NCBI RefSeq assembly: GCF_050003625.1
Contig: NC_134400.1
Span: 222,248,085-222,312,084, forward strand
Origin: Haematobia irritans
Taxonomy: Eukaryota > Arthropoda > Insecta > Diptera > Muscidae
Reading direction: 5' to 3'
DNA length: 64,000 nucleotides
Below the pieces are notes generated by a model that worked only from the letters and a program-made list of their open reading frames with translations, ran no database searches and was not told the DNA's origin. The position numbers were made by a program, and so were the translations under genes. This document shows, one piece after another, positions 32,829 through 43,500 of the stretch; within the stretch, counting starts at the first letter, position 1; every line of letters begins with the position of its first letter.

Positions 32829-35274
32829 TTACAAAAATACTATTAAGGTGTCTTCGACCGGTTGGCGACAGTAAGGACAACTATATTTTTCCAAATTCTT
32901 GGATACTGCATTGGCTTGCAAAATTAAATTGCATTCAGAACAAATCTTTAAATGTTTACACGGCAATAGATCACATTTGATTTCCTATCCCTGCAAACAA
33001 TGCATTCATGTTCATTTGAATCATGGTGTGACATTTCTGAAGCCTCATCTTCCGAAGTATCTTCATCTTCCTCAAAAATACTAATTTCTGGAGCCATATC
33101 GACACAAATTTTATTCCGTTCGTACACCATCCGGGATAAGAAAGTATCAGCCGTTATTTTTCCTTGTTTTAGCTGCAATGTGGATTCTTCGATTAGTCTG
33201 TGACGCAACGCGTCCTGTTTTTTTTCGTTTGCACAGAGTTCCTCCACCCTCAACGCATTGTTCGAACTGTCTACTTTTGAAGAATTCCTCGTTGCGTATG
33301 ACGGCTACGAATTTAAAAAAGTCTCCACCTCTGTCAGCACTTCGTCCCAACACACCATTATAGGCTTCTACTGCCGAAGTAGTCCTGGTTTTTTGATTGT
33401 AAACGCTAAAATTTTTACACCCAATCTGAAAAAGATTTTAAGAGTTATGGTGCAACTATATCATACTGGAGTAACTCAAAATAATCTATATCACACCTTT
33501 TGTATCCATTGCCTTTCGTAGTAATTTAGAAATGGTAGGAATACACCTTCACTATCCATTAAAAATATCTTGCCTTTAATATCTCGAAAAGAGGTCCCAA
33601 TGAGATTTGTTGGAAGGAGTGGAAGCGCCATTATGTTGTGGTATTCTGCAGAAGCTGGTTTCGAAGATTTTATATATTGTAAAAGCTGTTTGTGGCTCCG
33701 CATATTTCTTTTAATTGCTTGGCAGTAATGGAACCTATTAGTAATAAAAATATGTTAAATTTATTAGTGTTATCTGTAACGAAGAATTGCTTTTCGAAAT
33801 ATATAAATAAAACAGTATCGGACGAGTTTTGAGAAATGAGTTTTGAGAAATGTTTTTGCAAGTAAGAAAGACAATTTGGGCGATTGATTGACAAACTACA
33901 TGTAAAAGTTGACATTTGATGAATATGTAGGCTAGAAAAAGAAAATTCGCGCGAATTTTCTTTTTCTAGCCTACATATTCATCAAATGTCAACTTTTACA
34001 TGTAGTTTGTCAATCAATCGCCCAAATTGTCTTTCTTACTTGCAAAACCATTTCTCAAAACTCATCCATAAAACATCAATCCAAAAATATATGAATAAAG
34101 AGTATCGATATTATCTCATGTATTTCGATAGTCTTCTTTGAAACATATTCGACATTTACCAAACATACATTTTAAGAGTCGGAGGTGTTTAATAGAGAAA
34201 ATTTGCCTCGACATAATTGATAAACATTATCAATTTAAAAATTATATATTTTAAACCCAATATTAGTTACCAGCATCCAACCATCTTTATTCCAGGATAA
34301 ACTTGTTTGATCGATTGTCTCAACGCTTCTTTATAATCTGTGATGACTACCGATGGTTCCATATTATATATATTTTCCTTTATGTAGTAAAAAAGCGAAT
34401 CATATATCATTTTTGTTTTTCCATCCATTAATACAAAAAACATTGGAAATATCTAAAAGCATTAAAATAATTACAATTTGAAATGTTGAGTGCAATATAA
34501 CTAACCTCATCAAAATATTCAATATATATCACTAAAAGTTGTTTGAAACAACCCTTTGGTACAATTTTGAAAGTGCCGTCAATTAAAATAGTTCTATTGG
34601 CAGGCAAAATATTTTCCCTGACTAGTTGCGTTGTTTTCAGTGAAGAAAAAATGCAAAATTAATACTTTTCCTCCGAAATACAGGCCGTAAAAAAATGTCG
34701 GGGACTCAATTCATCTTTAGTCTCGCCAAAATGTTTCCACACACTTTCAAAGTTGAACGCTTCAACCACTTCGATTGGGCGCTCTGGCGATGAAATGAAG
34801 TGTGGCCTGACTAAATATTGTAATCCTCTTTGGATCTTCGAGAAATTTATATTTTTCGTACTTTCCTGGTTGCTAAAAATTTTAAAATATCTTATTAAAC
34901 AAAAAATTGGGCTGTAAGGGAAAAATTTAATTTACCTCTCACAAGTTCTTCTATAGGCCGTGCGAATTTTGCTTATCGCAGTTTTTTCGTTTCCAAAAGT
35001 CGCAGCAAGCTCTTGACATGAATCTTTAATGTCTTTTAGAGCTTTAAATTCTGTATATACCTTCTCCTCGGTATCGTGATTATGTTCAACATCATTTTTA
35101 GTTTTCACACAGACACCATTGGGAAGCAAATTTACACGGGCTTTGCATGTTTTTTGTCTGCATTCGTATTTAATTATATCTTTATGCACTGATTTTTTTA
35201 TATATATATTTTTGCTCTATAACATAAAGAAGTTCACTCGTTCTTTTGGCGCCCGAAATTATTTCGTAATTCAT
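32829..35274 (-). pseudogene. MULE transposase with introns and C-terminal RING finger, damaged
   Basis: Read on the minus strand. Exon 1 (35274-34936; ATG at 35272-35274) has a FLYWCH-like finger (KYECRQKTCKARVN and VEHNHDT). Exon 2 (34872-34506) contains LIDGTFKIVPKG with the first catalytic Asp. Exon 3 (34452-34271) has VVITDYKEAL with the second, ending in GCW. Exon 4 (33734-33497) resumes FHYCQAIKRN, completing the MULE GCxFHxxQAI signature across the splice, and continues to NYYERQWIQK. Exon 5 (33425-32829) holds FFKFVAVIRNEEF, an acidic linker and a C3HC4 RING (CIVC, then CKHLKICSEC, then CPYC). Putative introns (34873-34935, 34453-34505, 33735-34270, 33426-33496) start GT and end AG. 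Damage: a premature TAA at 34660-34662 and frameshifts near 35200, 33250 and 32970. Confidence 0.82.
33836..34065. repeat. 230-bp near-perfect palindrome in a MULE intron
   Basis: The centre is between 33950 and 33951 (attcgc|gcgaat). Each arm is 115 bp and I found one mismatch, at 33854/34047. There is no loop or spacer. It lies wholly inside the 536-bp putative intron 33735-34270 between the GCW and FHYCQAI exons. Confidence 0.93.
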
Positions 35275-35399
35275 TTTTGAACTTGCACCGACCGAATCAA
35301 ATTATGAACTGACTATCTTACTTATAACCTACCCATAACTTGAAAGGTTGTTGAGTATTTCTAACGGTAGAATTCTGGTAATTTTCTGTGATCTGCAAG

Positions 35400-35637
35400 T
35401 TTTAGTAGAATGAAATAAAGCCCCAAAAATATTTTTTTGGGATATTATTTCATTTTTTTATTTTGCGGCTTTATTTCATTATGAAATAAAGCCTCAAAGA
35501 GAAAATGAAATAAGGCCCCAAAAAAAAAGAAATAACACCCCAAAAAATGTTGTTTTTGTTATCTGTATAAAACTTTGGGACCTTATTTGATTTTCTCTTT
35601 GGGACTTTATTTCATTGGGGCGTTATTTCGTAGAGCC
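35400..35637. repeat. MULE right terminal region with repeated GAAATAA-CCCC motifs
   Basis: About nine copies of the motif in both orientations between 35410 and 35630, some arranged as inverted pairs (gggatattatttca next to ggctttatttcattatgaaa). The outermost ggggcgttatttcgtagagcc is the reverse complement of the left end. The motif order differs from the left side, so the perfect inverted repeat is limited to the outer few dozen bases. Confidence 0.75.
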
Positions 35638-35646
35638 GGAAATTAT

Positions 35647-36713
35647 GGATTCCAATTGGCCTTCGTATGGAAATTATCACTAGGGCTCATGATAGTGCCA
35701 TAGCTGCACATGGTGGCATGGCGAAGACGCTCGAATTAATTAGGCGAAACTTTTTCTGGCCAGGAATGGTCACTGATGTTAGAGATTATGTTAGAGATTG
35801 TGAAGTATGTAAAACTACAAAATCTCCCAACACAACTCTTAAGCCTCCAATGGGACAACAGGCTGTGTCCATCAGACCATTCCAGCGTCTATACATAGAC
35901 ATTCTAGGACCTTATCCTAGAAGCAAAAGTGGTAATATAGGTATCCTTATCGTTTTGGACCATTTAACCAAATTTCATTGGTTATGTCCATTACGAAAAT
36001 TTACCTCTAATGCCATAAAAGATTTTCTTCACAGGGACATTTTCCACGTTTATGGCATACATGAGACGATTATTAGCGATAATGGCAGCCAGTTTCGTGC
36101 TAATGATTTGAATGCCTTTTTTACTTCGTACGGCATCAAACATTGTTATACAGCTTTATACTCACCTCAATCAAACGCCTCTGAGCGTGTGAATCGTTCA
36201 CTGATTGCTGGTATCAGGGGGTATTTGAAAAATGACCAACGTGAATGGGATCAAAATTTAACATCTATTAGTTGCGCACTTAGAAACGCTTTTCATCAAT
36301 CCATACATAATTCCCCTTATCATGCCTTATTTGGATTCGACATGATAACTCATGGCTCGTCTTATGAGCTACTAAGAAAAGTAAATCTTTTAGATGAACC
36401 ATCTTCACATCTCTCTCGAGACGACCATTTGCAGCGAATAAGACATGATTTGCGAAAGTATATCACCGAGGCTTACGAAAAGAACCAGCATCAATATAAC
36501 CTCAGAACAAGGCCACAAAATTTCAAAGAGGGCGATATTGTCTTTAGACGCAATTTTGCTCAAAGTAACTTTGAGAAAGCCTTTAATTCAAAATTGGCTC
36601 CAGTTTTTGTAAAAGCCAAAATTAAACAAAAATTGGGCAACCATTATTATATCTTACAGGACATGGACGGAAAATTAGTTGGAACATTCCATGGTAAAGA
36701 CCTTAGATCTTAA
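35647..36713 (+). CDS. pol: Pol polyprotein, part 2: integrase
   Basis: The continuation of pol after the MULE and the second target duplication; base 35647 is the second position of the codon begun at 32458, so the frame is preserved on excision. Counting from the ATG at 35667: HHCC zinc-binding motif H8, H15, C45, C48; catalytic D78 (YIDILGP), D138 (ISDNGSQF) and E173 (NASERVNR). The last two are 34 residues apart (DD35E). The C-terminal part (PQNFKEGDIVFRRN...NHYYILQDMDGK) resembles the GPY/F-type tail of Ty3/gypsy integrases. It ends TAA at 36711-36713, 54 bp before the 3' LTR. On its own this segment is separated from RT, so the polyprotein cannot be made while the MULE is present. Confidence 0.93.
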
Positions 36714-36767
36714 CTTATTAATTTCCAACTAATTCTCTTCCACAAGGTGTTGATAATTATTTGGTTT
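36714..36767 (+). other. Spacer between pol and 3' LTR
   Basis: 54 bp where a polypurine tract should lie. I see only a weak purine run (acaaggtgttgataa); no clear polypurine tract abuts the LTR. Confidence 0.5.
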
Positions 36768-39700
36768 TGTGGTGACCGAAGCAGGCAAAAAAAAAAAAAT
36801 TGTCTTACACCTAATATACCATATTCCTATCACCAGTTATTGTTATGCTTTTGCTGTATGTTACACTTAATTTGTTTTGCAAATCTCTGTGCTCAATGAT
36901 CATCATATATTCCTCATTCATAATTTTGAAACAATAACAAAAACTTGGTTCACTACTTTTCATTCATTTTTGTTTTTACGCCTTCATTCACTAATTTTTT
37001 GGAGACTTTGTATGCACTTGTCTTTTACTTTTTTTACAATTATTGGTTACTAGCTTTCATTCATTCAGTCCGTTTTTCGATTTACATAAAGAAGTCGCAA
37101 AAAAATTGCTGTTCGAATTTTTTCAAAAAAAAAAAAAAGAACAATTAATGAAAATTCGGAATTTCGTGTGAATAAATAGATGTTTAAAATTAATTTCTTT
37201 TTAAGAAATAACAAAAAGTTGGAAAGATAATGTGGCAAACTCTATATGTGAACAAACATAGTGAATATCAGCTATGCTAGTGTTTTGACCTAACTGTCAA
37301 CGAAAATTTCCCTTTCAAAGTGGCAACACCCGTGTACTAAATCATAGCATAATTTTTGACATTTGTCATTTGTTTAAATTTTGGCCTGAACCGCAGCTTC
37401 CACGTTGTTTCACCATTTTAAGAACTTCCTTTCTGATCAAACATCCTACAAGATAACATCAGTAAAGTTTCAGTGAAATCAAGTTTAATTAATTTAATCA
37501 GAATAATATTGGAAATCATCGAGAGTTTAAACGTAATCTCCACAACATACTTTTACACATTTTCTAAATATTTCGGAGAAAGGTATGCATTTTTGATAAA
37601 TTAAGTGATTTTTTTTTTGAAACCAATAATCTAAAAGACACCTAAATTTCTCAGGTGACAGTTTCCTCAGAAGTGGCTATTCTGAGGAAGCTAAAATCAA
37701 AGCTCCAATCAAATTTGAGGAATTTCCATTTAAAATATCCGAACGAAATTGTGGAAACTCCCTTCAAAAGCAACCACGTTTTCGATTAAATTTTTGGATA
37801 AACCCACAAGCAATTTATACCATATGGATTCCAAGACACCAGATTATAACTTCCTGGATTGACAAGAATTTGCAAATCTAAAATTTATGCCTCCAGCTTA
37901 CAAAATTCGGCATTTCTCCCAAATTTTCACATCCACGAGTTTGTATCGGAAAAGGACAGCTTTGCAGAAATCGACAGCTTTCAGTCCCACTTTGCCACGA
38001 TGATCTAAAAACAAGTTGCTTCGAGAAATTTCAATCAACCCTATTTTGCCCAAATATCATCAACTCATAAATTTTCATTCCGAAACTGCCTAGAATTTCC
38101 TGGATATAAGCCCTGCTAAACAACATTCTACATCATTTGATTTCGACCAAAAGCTCTAAAAACCGCAGATAATGGAGCTAGTTAAATTTAGCGATTTTTA
38201 GTTTCCGCATTGATTTCCACGTAAGGGTGTTTGTTCAAAAACGACTAAGAAAAAATGATAAGTCATACATTCAAGTAAATTTGAAAAATTTGCACGTATG
38301 TAAGAAATGGATTTAACCAACATTTTGGTATTCATCTTTTCCTATTGAAAATGTTTGTTCCATAATGGATTTTTAAGTTTAAAAATCATAATTTCTAAAT
38401 TTCGTAAATTTTTCTTTTCACAAAAATATGTTTTATTCGTAATACTTTTTTATCTTAATTTATCAAATTCATAAAAATTTTGAATTAAAATGAATTCCTA
38501 GAATATTTCCATTTTTTTCATAAGAGTATTAATTTTTAATCAGAATTTACTGAAAATCATAATTCGTAAAATTACAATTCATTTGCATAGTATGAATTAC
38601 TATCCAACAATTTAAATTCAACATATCATGTTGAAATTTTGGTAAAGGCAAAAACTAAAAAAAAAAAAAAAAAAAACTGAACGTGTATGACGTATCACCC
38701 TGTAAATCTTTTTACAACAAACCTACGCAAAAATATTTCTCCAACATTTCATTCATAGTAAAAATGCTCCAGCAATAACAACAACAGCAAAACTGAAGTG
38801 AGGAAGGCCTTCATCATTATCGTGCTTGCTGGTAAGTCCATTAATAAAAACAAATTACATACTATTTTTGCAAAGGTTTCTTTATACTCTCTTTTATCAT
38901 AATAATCAAAAGAGAGCAATGACATGAGTGGCGCTGATATGATGATCACTGTTAGATATAACAGATATATGTAAATAACCAAAATAACAAAGAAATGTAA
39001 AATTTACTCGCTCTCATGATTTTGTTCGGTTTGATTGTTATTTTCTGTTAATTCGTTATTTTGCCTTCACCATTTAAAATATGTTTTGTTTGATATGTTA
39101 ACCCGTTGAAGACCAACATAGAAAAAAATATAAAATCGTCAAGTTTTTCATACAATGCATAACGAAAATTTATAACTATATATGATATTATAACACGATA
39201 TTTGTTTATTATCTCACTGTAATGAATTATAGCTATTTTAAAAATTCTCATTAAATATCGTATAAATATAAAATTTTCTAATTATACTCATAAGAAATGT
39301 CTTGAATAAATATTTTAAATTTTAAAATGAATTTCTAAAGTTAAAAAAAAACAGGATGTTTTCTTGTAAGAATGTGAGACAATAAAGGTTTGAACAGTGT
39401 TCCATTAGGGGTTCTAAAAGAAATGTATGCCATTAGAACAATAGGTAGGTGCGGGTTATGAGGCATTAATCTCTTTACCATCTAAGAGATTCTATAGGCG
39501 AAATTTTTGATACTTTTGATTTCATCCCGGGTAAATTGATGAATATTAAATTTCATTTGGTTTTAGTTTCAGGTTTGTAAAGATTTTTAATTTATTTAAC
39601 GATATTCGATTTTATTAATTTTAAAATAGATTCATTGTTAGATTTTGATCAGGGAGTCTATAATAATCTATGTAATGGAAAAGGATATTAATGGAGAAGG

Positions 39701-39845
39701 ACACGAATCCCCCCACCCGACTGTACAGCTAGTTTTTCAAAGGCTCCCGCCGTCATTTTTCCATTTTTATGCAGCGATGCTTATTACACATATTTCGATA
39801 TAAAAGTGGCATCGAAAGTCCTTTTGGTCTTTCTTGTACATTACA
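36768..39845 (+). repeat. 3' LTR, 3,078 bp
   Basis: TGTGGTGACC to GTACATTACA, near-identical to 24774-27854. The length difference comes mainly from A-tract lengths (13 versus 16 A near the start, and others). Confidence 0.95.
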
Positions 39846-40007
39846 TTTTAAAACACAATATATTTAAGTGCAAACATGTAATGTTCCTAAACTAACACTA
39901 AATGTTTGGGACATCTATGTTAATATGTTAGAATACATTATGTTTGGGACATGAATGTTTCATAAAAATCATATGTGTGAATGTGAACGATTTAACTTCT
40001 TGAGGGT
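39846..40007 (-). repeat. CATATG-rich repeat, right part, cut by the LTR retrotransposon
   Basis: Resumes ttttaaaacacaatatattt and contains aatgtttgggacatctatg and aatgtttcataaaaatcatatg, ending ttgagggtacac. It pairs with 24705-24773. Confidence 0.72.
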
Positions 40008-40178
40008 ACACCCAAAGAAAAAATATTTTTCTCCGCAATGAAATTTTAAACAAACGAAATTCCCCTTTCGAATAAAGTATTTTCGTTGAGAGCAAACTAA
40101 TCCGAATTTTTGATAAGCGATTCAACGATTGTCACTAAAATTTGTGTCAAAAGAAAACTTTGCTTGTTTAAAATTTCA
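40008..40178. repeat. Truncated palindromic MITE
   Basis: Starts acacccaaagaaaaaatatt and contains aaacaaacgaaattcc and ttgtttaaaatttc, the arms of the 22781-23012 MITE. The outer end of the second arm is missing. Confidence 0.55.
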
Positions 40179-40592
40179 GGGTATAGCAGGCGCACTGATC
40201 ATGAAAATTGCTTGAAACTGAAAGTAAAATTTCCAGATTTTACTCATCGTATTCATTTAAATAATGGCGGAGAAAATCTACAGCTCTAGGCGTTATTTCA
40301 TCATATAGACGATATGTTTATGATTTCTCTAAAACTCAAACAAAATTGGTTCTCATAAATCCAGAATCTGATCTGGTCTTCATAGGTAGAATCTTTAAAT
40401 TTGTTATTCAGGAAGCGTACTGGTTGAACTGATTTGCTTGGGAGGAGATTTGTCGTCAAACCCCCTAAAATGCTATATATTATCAACCCCCTAAAATGCT
40501 ATATATTATATAATTCGACGAATATTTGATTCATGGTGGTGGGTATTTAAGATTCGGCCCGGCCGAACTTACTGCTGTATATACTTGTTTGT
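40179..40592. repeat. Hairpin-ended repeat (family 2), right half
   Basis: Ends with ggtggtgggtatttaagatt, the palindrome ttcggcccggccgaa and gtatatacttg. The block ccctaaaatgctatatatta is duplicated at 40461-40507. It is the likely right half of the element begun at 23565; the join was displaced by the CATATG repeat, LTR element and MITE. Confidence 0.55.
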
Positions 40593-43500
40593 ATTAATCC
40601 ACTGTGCTGAAAAGGCTTACTTCAAATGTTTTATTAAATGACTTTATGTTTTCCTTAGACATAAGATTGCTTAAATATTCCAACATTTATGGTGAAACAT
40701 TTTCAAAGTCATTAAAGTGAAATTATATGTGCGTGTTTATTATTACACTCTTGGGCGTCGTCTCGATTGTGCCAAACGAAATATGTACATAGAAAATCTA
40801 ATTGAATTAAATTATTTTCGAATTAGATATATCTTCAAAACATCCTTTCATGCCACTTCGCTAATCTGCCTACGATTCTGGATGGTGTTCCGAAAGGCGA
40901 ATGAATTTCATTCATGAAATATGGTAGATGGTTCGATGCATATCATACAATTCGTAGAGTGTGGAAGCATGTGGGTGTATTTGTGTAGGCGAAAGTGTTC
41001 TATTTGCCAACAGGGAGAAGCAGTTATTCTGAAGTTGCGTTATTTCCTTTGAGATTTATAGGCGTGTGATGGCATCAATTCTTTAAGAGAATTTGGAAAG
41101 ATTTAATCAGTAATGTCGATTGATCATATTATTTCTTATTATGACTATACATAAGACAATGGTCCAATAAGTCGTTAGCCACATCACCTTTTGGTAGACA
41201 CCGTGGTGAAATGGTAAGCCTGTACGCCTTGCATACGAGGTCCATTTTCGACCAAATGCCATGAGGTCTCTTGTCATTGAGCTAAATAATAATCGTGTAG
41301 CAATCATAGATGAGAGAAAAATTCACAACAAGGGATCGAATAGTCTAAGTAAATCTAAAATAAAATTAAAATTTTATGAATTTTTCCGGGTATAAAACAT
41401 AGTAGGAGAGAATAAAATAATGGAATTTTCAAAAAAAAAGATTTGCATATAAAAAAGAAAGTTTTTTTTTATTTTGCTAATTAAATCCGAACTACTGAAA
41501 TAGCTTCACATCTGAATAATCAATGCGAAATCAATGCAGCGGATGCATAAAACTTCCGCTCTACGACAAGCCAATGAAGAATTTATTGCTTCTGATCTGA
41601 CTTTGTACTACTTCCAGACCAAAAACAGCATTTGCATTGCTCCTTTTTGGGCAAAATTTTTGTGACTAAACTAGTCGAATTGGGCTAAGATTACCTGCCT
41701 CACTTATAATATTGATCTGACCCGTACGATTTTGTTCCCCATCGCTGGGCTCAAATGTTTGTTTTTCGACAATTAGGTATAAAGTCTATTTTGAGACACT
41801 TGACAAAAGAGTAAAACCTTATCTATATTTTCAAACTCATTACGCTTAAACATCCATCTCAACAATGTATTATTCAATTGCAATTGCAATTTGATCACAA
41901 TGTCTTCTTGCAAAAAGGCTCTTATTTCATTTATGGCTAAAAGTCGACTGTTCGCCACAACATTCACACGAACGATAGAACATCAATACGGCCTCATAAC
42001 TTGGTTTATGACAAACCCATCACATCAACACTTACGACCAGTACGATGCTTTACGCTTCACTTATTATCCATTAAAGCGTTATTCCTTTCCAATGTTATA
42101 GAAGCGTAGCATATGCATTTTACGCGTTTACTTTAATTGCTAAAACTTCAAGTTTATCCCAAAATAACGATGGGCAACTTTGTTGGATGCCATCAGTGGA
42201 TGTTATTTGAGCAACTATCTAATGCCAGTATGAATAGGAGAGACAGACAACTTGTACAAGACGAAAGTACCACAGAGAAGACAATTTCTCTGGAATGGAT
42301 ACTTAAATTCCGATAAATTCTCTAATGGACCAAATACCCTGTTAATAGTGTTAAGCTCTACCCCCATTGCCCAAGGAGAGGATGACAAAAAAAAGTTTAT
42401 CGTCGTAATTGATTCACAACATCTTTAATGGTAACAAATAAAAATCCATTTACGATTATCCTGGAAGTAGGATCCACACCCCATAGACCGTGGCATATGA
42501 TATGTAAGGTCAAAATGGATTTGATACATGATGGCACTGGAGGACTCTACTCTACTCCTTAAGTCAGAGCTTCAATGGAATGTCCCAAGTATCTGTTGAT
42601 ATGGTCCGCCTTTAAGACATTGGTATTGCTGCTGCTGTTGTTACCGTTACATTTATGTTTGCCATTTACCACGTTTTTACAATCCCTCCTATATTCTATG
42701 GCATCCTATGGCTATAAAAGAAGACTAATATACCTCATTCTCAGACATTTGGACCCATATAGCTCATATAGACATTTAGAAGTCATTGTATTCTTTGACT
42801 GCGTGTTAAACATCCGCTTCATGTGGTGTAGGTGATTTCGAACACAGTGGTTCGAAAAAAATTTACGAGATGATGAGCTCATATTTAATTGTTACCGATT
42901 TCATTATATGGATACAACCGAATAATCTCCTATCCCCTTAGAATCTTTAAAACCCAAGGAATTTTTTCAATTAACATTTATTTGAATGTGTCATAATTTT
43001 GAATGTCAATCCAACCAAATTCGATTACAAGAATTTCATGAATCATTAAAAATTTTAATGGGATCAACTTTCTAAATATTGTCAGTGATTGATATTACAA
43101 ATTCCGTGATTAACCCAATTTCAATTAAAAATTAATGGGATCATTTATTTTTGTGTTTGAAACTAAAAAAATATATTTTCCATGTAGCCATGCGTCGCAT
43201 ACTGATTATTTAGCGTGTTTAATAGATTGATGTAAAAAAGGGGAAAATTGTTACTTTATTCTTGATCGGGTAACATGTGAAATATTCTCGATCATGGTGT
43301 CATTTTGGTCCGTCCGTATGGCTGTTTAATTAATATAGATAAGTCGGGAGAATAACAAATGGGACAACTGGTACCATTTATAGATATAGCCTGATCTTAT
43401 AATTTATCTAGATCATCCATAAATATCCACTAGCCTATCCGGTTGAAACTGGAACACTCAATATGTTAAAGAGCCAATTTAGTTGATGTAACGTTTTCAG

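Larger units (their letters stand above)
32459..35637 (-). mobile_element. Mutator-like DNA transposon (MULE) nested in pol
   Basis: A 3,179-bp element. Inverted repeats begin GGCTCTACGAAATAACGCC at both ends; with the perfect 9-bp duplication GGAAATTAT this is diagnostic of the Mutator superfamily. It carries one minus-strand gene with a FLYWCH-like zinc finger, MULE transposase motifs and a C-terminal RING finger. The terminal ~180-240 bp on each side contain repeated GAAATAAnrCCCC motifs. It post-dates the LTR element. The gene is damaged, so this copy is probably not autonomous. Confidence 0.92.
24774..39845 (+). mobile_element. Ty3/gypsy-type LTR retrotransposon, Osvaldo/Ulysses-like, with nested MULE
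   Basis: A 15,072-bp unit: 5' LTR (24774-27854), primer-binding site, gag, pol, 3' LTR (36768-39845). The order protease-RT-RNase H-integrase in pol places it in Ty3/gypsy. The tRNA-Lys(CUU)-type primer site and very long LTRs recall the Osvaldo and Ulysses elements of Drosophila (inference). Without the MULE and one 9-bp duplication it is about 11.9 kb. It inserted in a CATATG-rich repeat with a 4-bp target duplication TTTT (24770-24773 and 39846-39849). There is no env-like ORF: only 54 bp separate pol from the 3' LTR. I saw fewer than about ten substitutions between the LTRs, implying a recent insertion. Confidence 0.93.
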
